Source: Actinomycetota bacterium (lineage in GTDB: Bacteria; Actinomycetota; Geothermincolia; Geothermincolales; RBG-13-55-18). Taken from it: DNA of 64,000 nt. The stretch is from NCBI GenBank assembly GCA_040757835.1, contig JBFLWJ010000013.1, forward strand, positions 1-64,000. The letters are read 5' to 3'. The translations under genes were made by a program, and so were the position numbers. Under the pieces are notes generated by a model. It ran no database searches. It was given only the letters and a program-made list of their open reading frames with translations, and was not told where the DNA came from. Below, piece by piece: positions 24,508-33,673 of the stretch (the stretch's first letter is position 1; each line of letters starts with the position of its first letter).

Positions 24508-25380
24508 CTACTCCAACAACGCGAGTATGTTACCACCGGTGATCATGTCCTTCAGCTCGCCGTCCTCCCCCGCCGCCTTGCGGGCGATGCGCAGGGAGTA
24601 TTTCGGATCGCTCTCCGGCCAGTCGGACCCGAACATCACGCGCTCCCGCCCCGCCACGTTTATGGCCGCCTTCACCTTGCGCAGGGGCTGGAAGGAGGTC
24701 TCCAGGTAGACGTTCTCGTAACGGCGGGCCAGCTCGAGCGCCTTCTCCGGATAGTAGAGTCCCATATGCACCATGATGAAGGGGATGGCCGGGAAGGCCG
24801 CGATGAGCTTCTCGAAGCGGCTGGCTTCCCCGTAACCGGAACAGCCGTCGTCGGTGATGTAGTAGCTGAACTCGCCGCTATGGGCCTCCACCGGTCTGCC
24901 GTAGGGAGCGAAAGCCTCCAGGAGATCGAAGAAGAAAGGGTCCTCCGGAGGGATACGCTGCAGGATGGGATGTATCTTCAAGCCCTTGCAACCTGCCTCC
25001 ATGGCCAGGTGCAGCCCCCTCTCCCAATCCGGGGAGGGGTGGGCGCAGGTGAAGGGGATGAGGCGCGGTTCCCCCATGCACTCCTCGAGATAGTCCATGG
25101 GCGCCGCGAAGGGAGCCACGGGGCATACCACGCTTTTGTCTATGCCGTTCCTGTCCATGTAGGCGAGGAGGTTCTTCTTGCATCCCATGGAGATGCGCAG
25201 CTGGCCCTCCATGGCTATGAGGATGCGAGCCCACTCCGGTGGCTCCCCTCTCCACAGGGGGTTGTTGAACCCCAGCAGCTCGTAGTCCCGCATCAGCAGC
25301 CTGGTCATCTTGCGGCGTTCGGGGTGCGGCGAGACCCCGTAGATGGTGGCCTCCATATGGGTATGGGCATCCACGATCAT
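24508..25380 (-). CDS. Amidohydrolase family protein (TIM-barrel metal hydrolase)
   Basis: 290 residues. N-terminal VDAHTHME gives the HxH metal ligands, CKGLKIHPILQRIPP and VEAHSG hold the next His positions, and MVHMG and FGSDWPESDP supply the last His and Asp. This is the amidohydrolase-2 layout also used by decarboxylases such as ACMSD-type enzymes; hydrolysis or decarboxylation of an aromatic or cyclic acid is possible. Cytosolic. It is paired with DUF169 on the same strand. A distant relative lies at 46707-47630. Confidence 0.83.
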   Translation of the reverse strand: MIVDAHTHMEATIYGVSPHPERRKMTRLLMRDYELLGFNNPLWRGEPPEWARILIAMEGQLRISMGCKKNLLAYMDRNGIDKSVVCPVAPFAAPMDYLEECMGEPRLIPFTCAHPSPDWERGLHLAMEAGCKGLKIHPILQRIPPEDPFFFDLLEAFAPYGRPVEAHSGEFSYYITDDGCSGYGEASRFEKLIAAFPAIPFIMVHMGLYYPEKALELARRYENVYLETSFQPLRKVKAAINVAGRERVMFGSDWPESDPKYSLRIARKAAGEDGELKDMITGGNILALLE

Positions 25381-25467
25381 GGTGACTCCCCGTTCAGTAC
25401 CGGTACCGCTCGACTGCTCTCAACAGATTATCACATCCCGCCACACTGCAATGCAGAGGTCAGCCAG

Positions 25468-25563
25468 ATGGGGTCAGCCCCTGACATGTGACATTTCTTC
25501 AAACAAAGGGCTGTTCTTGATGCCCGAGTATCAGAAACGTCACATGTCAGGGGCTGACCCCAT
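25468..25563. repeat. GGGGTCAG-type inverted-repeat element 2
   Basis: 96-base element whose 25-base ends (25468-25492 and 25539-25563) are perfectly complementary. Each end begins ATGGGGTCAGCCCCTGAC outward in and can also fold on itself. It shares ends with the element at 55548 but has a different interior. It lies in the 307-base gap between the divergent amidohydrolase and ATPase genes; the rest of that gap (25564-25687) has short CCGGC-rich repeats and no other gene. Confidence 0.9.
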
Positions 25564-25687
25564 TAGAGGTATCCCGCCAGCAACTACATCCGAAGAACCT
25601 GTTAGAATATTTAGAGCGTCTCACCGGTCTAGCGGCCGGTCCCGGCATCCGGCCCCGGCGTCCGGCCCAGGCGCAAAGGTGGTGGAT

Positions 25688-26536
25688 ATGGACGAGGTCA
25701 TAGCAGTGAGCAGGGAGCTGTCCTACGAGGAACACGTCTTCCGCGAAGAGCCGTTCTACGTTCCCGTCGCAGACGAGGTGGAGACCTTCCGGGCCGCCTA
25801 CCACGCCAGCCTGCCGGTGAACCTCAAGGGGCCCACCGGCTGTGGCAAGACCCGTTTCCTGGAATACATGTCATGGCTACTGGGTAAGGAGGGCGGCTTC
25901 GACCTGCCCCTGATCACCGTGGCCTGCCACGAGGACCTCACCGCCGGCGACCTGGTCGGCCGTTACCTGCTGCGCGGGGAAGAGACGGTATGGGTGGACG
26001 GCCCCCTCACGGCGGCTGTGAAGACAGGGGCCATCTGCTACCTGGACGAGGTGGTGGAGGCGCGCAAGGACACCATGGTGCTCATCCACCCCCTGGCCGA
26101 CCACCGTCGCATCCTGCCCCTGGAGAAGAAAGGCGGCTTCATCCACGCCCATCCCCGCTTCCTGCTGGTGGTCTCCTACAACCCCGGCTACCAGAGTATG
26201 CTCAAGGACCTCAAGATAAGCACCCGCCAGCGCTTCGCGGCCATCGACTTCTCCTACCCCGACCCGGCCCTGGAGGCGCGCATCATCGCCGGTGAGGGCG
26301 GCGTCACCATGGAGTTGGCGAAGCAGCTGGCCCTGCTGGGCGAGAAGGCGCGCAGGCTGGGGGAGAAGGAACTCGAGGAGGGACCCTCAACGCGCCTGCT
26401 CATCTACGCCGCCCGCCTCATCGGGCAGGGGGTCGGAGCGCGGCGCGCCTGCGAGACCGCGGTGGTCTCCGCGGTCTCCGACGACCCGGTGATGCAGCAG
26501 GCCATGCGCGACCTGGTGGCGGCGGTCTTTCCTTGA
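25688..26536 (+). CDS. MoxR-type AAA+ ATPase, CbbQ/NirQ/NorQ group
   Basis: 282 residues. Walker A GPTGCGKTR (48-56), Walker B AICYLDEVVEA (115-125), sensor-type VVSYNPGYQ, and the group's C-terminal domain with STRLLIYAARLI. Such ATPases work with a VWA protein to activate or load metal into a target enzyme (Rubisco in CbbQO, NO reductase in NorQD). ATG 25688 is the start, as GGTGG precedes it and the family begins here; upstream codons lie over a repeat element. Its stop overlaps the start of the VWA partner. The target enzyme is not in the window. Confidence 0.88.
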   Translation: MDEVIAVSRELSYEEHVFREEPFYVPVADEVETFRAAYHASLPVNLKGPTGCGKTRFLEYMSWLLGKEGGFDLPLITVACHEDLTAGDLVGRYLLRGEETVWVDGPLTAAVKTGAICYLDEVVEARKDTMVLIHPLADHRRILPLEKKGGFIHAHPRFLLVVSYNPGYQSMLKDLKISTRQRFAAIDFSYPDPALEARIIAGEGGVTMELAKQLALLGEKARRLGEKELEEGPSTRLLIYAARLIGQGVGARRACETAVVSAVSDDPVMQQAMRDLVAAVFP

Positions 26537-28524
26537 CCTCGCACCTCAACCTCGCCATCTACGCCAGCATTCTCCTGCAGGGAGCTGGTGAAGCGGGCCG
26601 CAACACGGTCACCCTGGAAGAGGCGCGCGCATCCTTCTCCCTCTTCGGCAAAGGCCTGAGCGACAAGTACCTGCAGGCGGTGTCCTTGGAGAACGCACCG
26701 GCCATCCTGGCCAATCCCCGCCGCCCCCTCCCGCTCAGCAACGGCAGGGAGGTTTACCTGCCCCCCTGTCTGGATGTATGCGCCTCGCGGGACGAGAACT
26801 GGAGGATATACCGCCTCTACACCGCGATGCAGGCGGGGCAGTGGGAGGCGGGGACCTTCGACCGCCCGCGCGCGGACGAGGCCGCGGCCCGCGGCGGGAG
26901 GCAGGCCTGGATGAGGAAGAAAGAGCCGCTGGCCTTCCTCCGCTTCTTCCTGGGAAGTTTTCCTATGCCCTTCCTGGCCGCGGACATCTTCGTCATCCTG
27001 GAGACGGCACGGGTCTCCGCGGCCACGGCACGCCGCTACGCCGGATTGGCCGGGGACCTGGTCTGGTTCCTGGCCAGGCTGGGGCCACGCATCGAGCCGG
27101 TGGACCACCGCGCGGCGCTGTGGAACCTCTTCTTCGACCTCATGGCCCTGGTCACAGGGGGCACGGTACAAGGAGGTTATCCCGGCGGTATCATGGCGGC
27201 AGCGGAGGCTGTGGTCGAACCCGGCGCCCATCTCAAGGGATGCCTGGACGCCACCCTGGCAATCTATGCCATCCTGGAAACGCAGCTCAGGGCATCCCTG
27301 GCCCCCGAGGAACGCATCCTGCTCGAGGGGGCGGACGGTTTCTTCACCGACACTATGCCCGGACTGCGCGGCAACCGGGCAACCCGCTTCGGAAGGGAGG
27401 AAGCCGAGGGCATCGACCTGGTCCCACCCGAGGTGGCCGAGGCGCTCAACCTGGATTTCTACTCCTATCTCCTGCCGGCCGGCGTCGGAGAGTTCCTCAG
27501 CGAGGACGCGTTGGGCAGGAAGCTGACCGAGGACAGAGGCGGCGCGGAGGGCCGGGATAAGAGCGAGCGCCGGGAGAGAATCGCGGCGGATACCGGACGG
27601 GAGGAACAGCGCATCCTCTACCCCGAGTGGGACTACCTCGCGGGCGGCTACCGGCGCGACTGGGCGACCCTGTGTGGGATGAGGGCGGAGGAGGGGAGCG
27701 AGCGGGACGCGCGCAGGTTGCTGGCGGAGTGGGACGACCTGGTGCGCGAGGTGACACGGCAGTTCCGCATGCTGCGCCTGCAGGAGCGCACCTGGAGAAA
27801 GCGCCTGGAATGGGGCGAGGAGATAGACATCGCCGAGGCGGTGGAGCGCCAGGTGGCGCTGCGCTGCGGGCTTCCCCCCACGGAAAAGGTGTACATGGAG
27901 AAGCGTCGGGTGACGCGGGAGGTGAGCGCCCTCTTCCTCCTGGACCTCTCCGCCTCCACCTCCAGCGAGATCACCGAGGGCTGCCATGCGGGAGAGACGG
28001 TGCTGCGGGTACTGGTGGCGAGCGTGTCGATCATGGCCCGGGCCCTGGAGCAGCTGGGAGACCGTTACGGCATCTTCGGCTTTTCCGGTTACGGCCGGGA
28101 GCGCGTGGAGTTCCTGCGCATCAAGTCCTTCGACGAGCCCCTGTCGGAGGCGACATGGCAGCGCCTGGGGAGCCTCAAACCCCTGAAGAGCACGCGCATG
28201 GGGACGGCCGTGCGCCATGCCCATCATCTGCTCAACGCCGAGCCCTCGTCCCTCAAGCTGATGCTCCTGCTTTCCGACGGCTATCCCCAGGACTATGACT
28301 ACGGCGAGGACCGTACCGACCGCGAGTACGGCCTGCGCGACACCGCCATGGCCCTGCGTGAGGCGGAGGCGGGGCACATCATCCCCTTCAACCTCACCGT
28401 GGATGCTGCCGGCCATGACTACCTGCGCCGTATGTGCCCGCCCCACGGTTACCTGGTGCTCAAGAGCGTGGAGGACCTTCCCGTGGAACTGCCCAAGGTG
28501 TACCTGCGCTTGAGAGGAAGCTGA
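26533..28524 (+). CDS. VWA-domain protein, NorD/CbbO-like partner of the MoxR ATPase
   Basis: 663 residues from a TTG at 26533 that overlaps the ATPase stop, implying coupled translation. The N-terminal 400 residues are helical, with a charged linker (GRDKSERRERIAAD). The C-terminal von Willebrand A domain has an intact MIDAS, DLSAS at 471-475 followed by the later threonine and aspartate (LLLSDGYPQDYDY). Forms a metal-insertion or conformational-activation complex with the ATPase in characterised cases. No membrane segment. Which enzyme it serves here is unknown; no Rubisco, nitric oxide reductase or cobaltochelatase gene is nearby. Confidence 0.86.
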   Translation: MTSHLNLAIYASILLQGAGEAGRNTVTLEEARASFSLFGKGLSDKYLQAVSLENAPAILANPRRPLPLSNGREVYLPPCLDVCASRDENWRIYRLYTAMQAGQWEAGTFDRPRADEAAARGGRQAWMRKKEPLAFLRFFLGSFPMPFLAADIFVILETARVSAATARRYAGLAGDLVWFLARLGPRIEPVDHRAALWNLFFDLMALVTGGTVQGGYPGGIMAAAEAVVEPGAHLKGCLDATLAIYAILETQLRASLAPEERILLEGADGFFTDTMPGLRGNRATRFGREEAEGIDLVPPEVAEALNLDFYSYLLPAGVGEFLSEDALGRKLTEDRGGAEGRDKSERRERIAADTGREEQRILYPEWDYLAGGYRRDWATLCGMRAEEGSERDARRLLAEWDDLVREVTRQFRMLRLQERTWRKRLEWGEEIDIAEAVERQVALRCGLPPTEKVYMEKRRVTREVSALFLLDLSASTSSEITEGCHAGETVLRVLVASVSIMARALEQLGDRYGIFGFSGYGRERVEFLRIKSFDEPLSEATWQRLGSLKPLKSTRMGTAVRHAHHLLNAEPSSLKLMLLLSDGYPQDYDYGEDRTDREYGLRDTAMALREAEAGHIIPFNLTVDAAGHDYLRRMCPPHGYLVLKSVEDLPVELPKVYLRLRGS

Positions 28525-28609
28525 GGTTTGGCCCCCGAATGTCTTGGGTAGAAGCAAGAGTGTCCCGTAATGCTGCACTGGCCCTTACCGGGAAAGAAAG
28601 GAGCCGGTG

Positions 28610-29683
28610 ATGCCCGAGATAGAGCGCTGTCCCGCATGTGGAGTCCCCATGCAGACTGTCACCAACCACATCTGGCTGGCCGGTGGGGTTATCGTGCAGA
28701 GCAACGACCGCGACCACCGTATGGTGATCATCGAGTGCGAGAACCTGGATCCCCTGTATCAAGGTATCAGGGATATAATCGGCGTGCCCATCGAGCGCAT
28801 CATCATCGAGACCAAGCGCAGGGCCACCTGTGAATACATCGGGCGCATCATACCACCGGAAGTAAAGGACATGATCCGGGACCACCAGATCAGTGTGGAG
28901 CCCATGGTCGAAGCTCTCAACATGACCAGCGCCGTCATGGGCTACGGTGAGACCAGCCTGGTCGGCGTCCGCTTCGAGGGGGATGACGACGATTTCGTGA
29001 CCGAACGCGTGAAGAAACCTTACTCCGTCCCCCTGTGGTGCGGGGACCTCACCGGCTCCACCGAGGCGGTGACCGGGATAGACAACGACGTCGTCTACGA
29101 GATGGAATCGCCCGATACGGTGGTGATCACCTGCCGGCCAGCCGAACATCCCGAACAGTTCCAGGGCAGGCTGGAGATCAAGAGGATCGACTTCACCGAA
29201 GGTGGGATCGAGCTGGAGAGGTGCCCTTCATGCGGTGGGCCGGCGGCATTGTCCTCCTTCGAGTGGCACGACGACCGGGGCATCATCACCAGCCGGGAGA
29301 CGGGAAGGCGGGTGGCGATGCTGGGACCCTCTTACCAGGACGCCATCTTCAGCGAGCTGGGGAAAGAACTCGGTGAGACCATCCCGCGAGTGATCGTGGA
29401 GGCGCAGCGGCGCTTCGTGAATACCGGCTTTTACAGCATCGAGGAGATCCAGGACGAGGAGGGCTTCCGCCGACAGTTCGCGCTGAGAGGCCTGGGAGAA
29501 CTGGGAGAGATGGAGCTGAGCGGACGTGGACTTAAGGTTAGCATCAGGAACGCCGCGCTGCACCTGATGGTGGTGGGCCTGATGCAGGGCTACTTCGAGA
29601 CCGCCGTGCGCTCCGGGTCCGAGGCGGACTGGGAGATGCGCGAAGACGGCGTCCTGGAGTTGGAGATCACCCGCAAGGGCTGA
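28610..29683 (+). CDS. Two-repeat zinc-ribbon protein, paralogue of the 56640 gene
   Basis: 357 residues, family not recognised. It contains two homologous halves. Each begins with a CPxCG-type knuckle (RCPACGVP near residue 7, RCPSCGG near 203), followed by a short W-containing strand, an R-M-V/R-V-A-M-L-G strand, a GI.I.R.(I/V)(I/V).E...R helix and a beta-rich end. The gene at 56640-57740 has the same plan (RCGECGLP, GCSSCGLP). ATG 28610 is six bases from AAAGGAG. Probably binds zinc or an Fe-S site in each half; no catalytic motif is seen. It follows the MoxR/VWA pair by about 85 bases on the same strand. Confidence 0.78.
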   Translation: MPEIERCPACGVPMQTVTNHIWLAGGVIVQSNDRDHRMVIIECENLDPLYQGIRDIIGVPIERIIIETKRRATCEYIGRIIPPEVKDMIRDHQISVEPMVEALNMTSAVMGYGETSLVGVRFEGDDDDFVTERVKKPYSVPLWCGDLTGSTEAVTGIDNDVVYEMESPDTVVITCRPAEHPEQFQGRLEIKRIDFTEGGIELERCPSCGGPAALSSFEWHDDRGIITSRETGRRVAMLGPSYQDAIFSELGKELGETIPRVIVEAQRRFVNTGFYSIEEIQDEEGFRRQFALRGLGELGEMELSGRGLKVSIRNAALHLMVVGLMQGYFETAVRSGSEADWEMREDGVLELEITRKG

Positions 29684-29757
29684 GCAAGAGCCGCCTGCCG
29701 CCGCCTTGTGTTCTTCGTGGCGAGAGTCTGTGCGACAGAGATCACGCGGCCACCCCG

Positions 29758-31536
29758 CTACCGTGCGTTCTTGCGCAGCATGCTGCCGGGCAGGGCGCCG
29801 GGCACCACCTCTCCGCCCTCGACCACCGGGGTGCCGTTGATGATCACCGTGTCCAGCCCGGTGGGGAAGCGTTCAGGGTCGCGGAAGACGGCCTCGGTGC
29901 GGAAGCCCTGCGCGTCCATGACCAGCAGATCGGCGTGGCATCCCTCCTTGACCAGGCCACGCTTCTCGATGCCGAAGAACTCGGCCGGCAGCGAGGTGCA
30001 GCGCCGCACCGCTTCCGGAAGGTCCAGCAGTCTCTTCTCGTTGACGTAGCGGCCTATGAACTTGGGGTAGCAACCGTAGAAGAGGTAAGAGGGCTTGCCC
30101 ACCCCCATGAGGATGGTGTCGGTGGTGATCATGGTGCGGTCGTCCCGCAGAGCGGGGAAGGTGTAGCGCTCGGTGAAGGCGTCGTCAGGTTCGGACATGG
30201 ACTCGAAGACCAGCACCTGCCCGTCCTCCTCGATGAGCAAGTCGCACATGACGTCGAAGGGGTGCTTTCCCTGCTCCTCCGCGATGTCCGTGAACAGCCG
30301 CCCCTCCAGGTGCTTGTTCTTCTCGCTGTGTACGGCCATGACGGTCACCGCGTCCCACCCCATCTGGCGCATGATATTGAGCGACCAGTTGTTGCGGCCG
30401 GAATGGGGCCAGGTCGGTTTGCCCTTCTCTATGTCCCGCAGCATCTCCCTGCGCCGCGCGGGGTCGCTGACGCGGGCCAGCACCTTCTCACGGTTGCCGG
30501 TGAGTACCCAGGGCGGGAAGAAGGCCAGCAGGTGGGTAAAGCCCGCGGTGGTGGGCATGATGTCCATGGCGATGTCAGCGCCGTCCTTGCGGTTCTTCTC
30601 CAGCCGTTTCAGCACCGTGTTCATGGAGGCGTCCAGGGCGAAATCCGGCGCCAGCCTAAGAGTGGTTTCGGGATGGCGGCACATCCACTTCAGGGCCTTG
30701 AGGGCGACGGGGTGTACCGGCCCCGTCCAGGGGATGGAGAAGATGTGGGAGACCTGCCCCCGGATGCCGTTGGCCCGCGCCACCTCGCCCACCTCGTCGA
30801 TGGCCCTGCCAAGTGTGGTCGCGGTATAGGAGCGCAGGTGGCTGGTGAAGATGCCGCCGTAGCGGGTCAGGGGCCCCGATAGCTCGACCAGTTCCCTCGT
30901 ATCCGAGAAGAGCCCCGGGAAATACTGCAGCCCGGTGGAGAGGCCGAAGGCTCCCGCCTCCATGGACTCCTCCAGCAGCCATTTCATCATCTCCAGCGCG
31001 CCGGTGCCCGCGGGCCTGTCCTCCAGCCCCAGGGCGGAGATGCGCAGCATACCGTGGGGCACCAGCAGGGCCATGTTGAGGAGGAGGCCTTTGCCGTCCA
31101 CGTGGTCCATGAAATCGCCCATGCTCTTCCAGCGGATGTCGCCGTCGAAGTCCATCTGGGTGAAGACCTCCAGGTAGGTCTTGAGCCCCTCGCGGTTTTC
31201 ATCGGTGATTGGCGCCAGCGACATGCCGCAATTGCCGCCCACGAAGGTGGTGATGCCCTGCCTTACCAGTGGTTGTAAGAGCTCCGCCGCGTCCTCACGG
31301 AAGAGGGCCAGGTCCGCGTGGGAGTGAACGTCTATGAAACCGGGGCAGACCACGCGCCCGCCCGTGTCGATGCGCTTCGCGGCCCCGGCCTCCCCCAGGT
31401 CACCCACGGCCGCGATGAAGCCGCCCTTTACGCCAACGCTGCCGCCGTACGGAGCACCGCCGGAACCGTCGACAACCATGGCGTTCTCGAGGATGAGATC
31501 GTACAACCTTATCGCCCCCTCTGCCTTATCGTGCAT
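29758..31536 (-). CDS. N-acyl-D-amino-acid deacylase-like amidohydrolase
   Basis: 592 residues; hydrolyses amide bonds of N-acylated D-amino acids in characterised relatives. N-terminal strand-rich part (DLILENAMVVDG, GRVVCPGFIDVHSHAD) with the HSHAD metal motif, GNCGMSLAP, the barrel HIFSIPWTG, and a C-terminal strand-rich region DLLVMDAQGF. The ATG at 31536 has no ribosome site; TTG at 31506 (then YDLILEN) follows GAGGGGG and may be the true start. The specificity could equally be another cyclic amide. It is followed on the same strand by an inverted-repeat element and a metallophosphoesterase gene upstream. Confidence 0.85.
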   Translation of the reverse strand: MHDKAEGAIRLYDLILENAMVVDGSGGAPYGGSVGVKGGFIAAVGDLGEAGAAKRIDTGGRVVCPGFIDVHSHADLALFREDAAELLQPLVRQGITTFVGGNCGMSLAPITDENREGLKTYLEVFTQMDFDGDIRWKSMGDFMDHVDGKGLLLNMALLVPHGMLRISALGLEDRPAGTGALEMMKWLLEESMEAGAFGLSTGLQYFPGLFSDTRELVELSGPLTRYGGIFTSHLRSYTATTLGRAIDEVGEVARANGIRGQVSHIFSIPWTGPVHPVALKALKWMCRHPETTLRLAPDFALDASMNTVLKRLEKNRKDGADIAMDIMPTTAGFTHLLAFFPPWVLTGNREKVLARVSDPARRREMLRDIEKGKPTWPHSGRNNWSLNIMRQMGWDAVTVMAVHSEKNKHLEGRLFTDIAEEQGKHPFDVMCDLLIEEDGQVLVFESMSEPDDAFTERYTFPALRDDRTMITTDTILMGVGKPSYLFYGCYPKFIGRYVNEKRLLDLPEAVRRCTSLPAEFFGIEKRGLVKEGCHADLLVMDAQGFRTEAVFRDPERFPTGLDTVIINGTPVVEGGEVVPGALPGSMLRKNAR

Positions 31537-31598
31537 CTACCGACATGAACGGTTTGCGAAATCCCCGCACATATTCTATTCAACCACAGATCATTGAT

Positions 31599-31725
31599 GG
31601 GGTCAGGTCTTGTTTCTTGGATTAAAGAGTCCCGATGCTTCTCTTATAGTCCATGTACAAAAGAGGTGTATTTGCTAAATTATGGCATTACATACCGGGG
31701 TATCCAAAATCCAAGACCTGACCCC
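31599..31725. repeat. GGGGTCAG-type inverted-repeat element 3
   Basis: 127-base element with perfect 14-base ends, GGGGTCAGGTCTTG at 31599-31612 and its complement at 31712-31725. The right end is near-identical to the minus-strand right end of the element at 18574 over about 29 bases, so both are the same subfamily in opposite orientation. It ends eight bases past the stop of the metallophosphoesterase gene. Confidence 0.9.
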
Positions 31726-31732
31726 TTAGACT

Positions 31733-33532
31733 TCAGTAGGAGATGGTTATGGTATGGATTGTCGGGTCGCCGGGGGCGCCGGCTGCTTCCCCGGGGACGC
31801 CCGCCGCGACCTCTGCCCTGAGGTACAGCAGCATGCCGCCCCGCTCCCCCGGCATCTCCACGGCACGGTACAGCTCCGCCCCCTCGACCTTATAGCCGCC
31901 CGGGGACGGCTCCGGAGCTTCCAGCACGATGCCGTTCAAGACCATGTCCTCCCCGAGATAGTTGCCCGCCTCGATACTGGCGCTCCAGGTCTCCACCGCC
32001 GCGGTCTTGCTCACCGCCGCCCACAACGCGGGCCGCTCCAGCCCGTCCAGGTCGGTCTCGCCCCCGGGCACCGAGCCGTCGTAGAAGGGATAGGAGGAGA
32101 CCCCGTCGAGGTAGGCGAGGGAGACGATCTCTCCGCCCTCCACTTCCACCAGGCGGTAGCCGGGATAGTTGTCGCCGGTGCCGCCCTCGCCGAAATATAC
32201 GCAGGTCTGGCAGGAGTAAACGGTGTCTCCCCCGCCGCTCTTCCAGGGGACCATCCCGATCCTGTCGCGGTGCTGGTGCCCCCCGAGGACCACGTCCACC
32301 TCCCGGCGCGCGGCGACCCCCAGAAGGGCATCCCCACCCTCTCCTCCACCGGCGCCTATGTACAGGGGGAACTTGACAACGTTGACGAAGGAGTACGCCC
32401 TGCCGTCGGGAGTATAGGGGTCGTGGTGCATGGCCAGCACCTTGAGGCGGGCGCTGTCATGGGAAGACAGGTCGTCCTCCAGCCACGCCAGCTGCCCCGT
32501 ATAGGTGGAGGGGTCGCCCTCGTCCGCCGCTCCCAACACCTGGCCCTGCCATTTGCGCGGCTCCATATAGGCGAGCTTGTTCATGACCACGCGGTCGTCA
32601 AAGGGCCACTGGTAGGTGTGCAAGCAGGCGAAGTGGCAGTCCCCGAGGTCAAAGGAATAGTAGAGCGGCCCCAGGTTCTCCTCGAACCACCTCAGGCCGT
32701 CTATCTCGTTCACGTACCCGTCGTGGTTCCCGGGCAGCAGGAAGACGGGGACCTCCAGGCGCAGCAGGGCCTCGTAGAACCTCTCGTATTCGCTGAGCAG
32801 CTCGCCGGGTCGGCGCTGCCCGCGCACGAAATCGCCGAGCATGACCACCAGGTCCGGGCGGATGAGATTGACCTGGGCGATGGCCGCCTCGAAGAAGAGC
32901 GGTTCGCCGTCCTCGGATATGCCCTTGTCCGTCTGGTGCTTGGCCAGCGAGGAGTTGTTCGGCTCGTGGACGTGGACGTCGGAGAGGGTGACGAAGGTGA
33001 AGTCCCCATCCGCGTCTTCCACCAGGGCTACCGCGTGGGGCTGCGTGTCGCTGACATGTTCGCCGCCCACATCCACCTCCAGGGTGAGGTCATACAGTTC
33101 GGGCACCGCCTCCGCCGGGACGCGGAACGAGACGTGCCAGACCTCCGCGCCGCTCACGCCGGCGCGCTCCGGCCAGCGCTCCGAGGGTCCGGGCTTCGCA
33201 CCCACAGCTTTTAGCTCCAGGGAGATGCCGGCCAGTTCCGCGCGGGAAGGTCTCAGCCTGGCCTGCCACCCCGAGGCGTCCGCCTGGATCACCTCCGCGT
33301 CTCCGCTGTCCAGGTCCACCTCCACCGCCAGGACCTCTCCGGGCACCACCATGGCGGGGCAGCCGATGGTGGGCCAGATGAGCTCGTCGATGCGGGGCTG
33401 AGGGTATTCCCCGTCCGTGGGATAGCGGAAGAAGGGCGAGTGCAGGAAGGAGAGCAAGGCCCCCGTGAGCCCCAGGCAAACCAGGACCAGGATGATGACG
33501 GCTCTTGCCGCCGCCTTGAAAAAACGGCTCAT
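31733..33532 (-). CDS. Calcineurin-like metallophosphoesterase, membrane-anchored and exported
   Basis: 599 residues from ATG 33532. A TATAAT -10 sits at 33568-33573 on this strand, and GGGGAG nine bases before 33532 favours this over the ATG at 33553. The first 35 residues form a membrane anchor (AVIILVLVCLGLTGALLSF). An Ig-like domain runs from about 50 to 170. Metal ligands: SDVHVHE, LGDFV, GNHDG, MHHDPY and GGHQHRDR, all intact. The C-terminal domain after about 440 is beta-rich. It should cleave a phosphoester outside the membrane; substrate unknown. Confidence 0.86.
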   Translation of the reverse strand: MSRFFKAAARAVIILVLVCLGLTGALLSFLHSPFFRYPTDGEYPQPRIDELIWPTIGCPAMVVPGEVLAVEVDLDSGDAEVIQADASGWQARLRPSRAELAGISLELKAVGAKPGPSERWPERAGVSGAEVWHVSFRVPAEAVPELYDLTLEVDVGGEHVSDTQPHAVALVEDADGDFTFVTLSDVHVHEPNNSSLAKHQTDKGISEDGEPLFFEAAIAQVNLIRPDLVVMLGDFVRGQRRPGELLSEYERFYEALLRLEVPVFLLPGNHDGYVNEIDGLRWFEENLGPLYYSFDLGDCHFACLHTYQWPFDDRVVMNKLAYMEPRKWQGQVLGAADEGDPSTYTGQLAWLEDDLSSHDSARLKVLAMHHDPYTPDGRAYSFVNVVKFPLYIGAGGGEGGDALLGVAARREVDVVLGGHQHRDRIGMVPWKSGGGDTVYSCQTCVYFGEGGTGDNYPGYRLVEVEGGEIVSLAYLDGVSSYPFYDGSVPGGETDLDGLERPALWAAVSKTAAVETWSASIEAGNYLGEDMVLNGIVLEAPEPSPGGYKVEGAELYRAVEMPGERGGMLLYLRAEVAAGVPGEAAGAPGDPTIHTITISY

Positions 33533-33673
33533 GCGCTTCCGCTCCCCGTTCATGGATGTCTGATCAGATTATATAGGACCATGCCCGCCTCTCTACTCGA
33601 CGGAGAGAGGATACCTGCAGCAGAGACGTTGCCCAGCCGGTTTCCCGGTTCACACCGCTGTCCGAGCCCGAGG

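Noticed and set aside
25688..28524. Rubisco activase or nitric oxide reductase accessory genes by name
   Set aside because: No Rubisco or NorB/NorC in the window; only the family level is supported.
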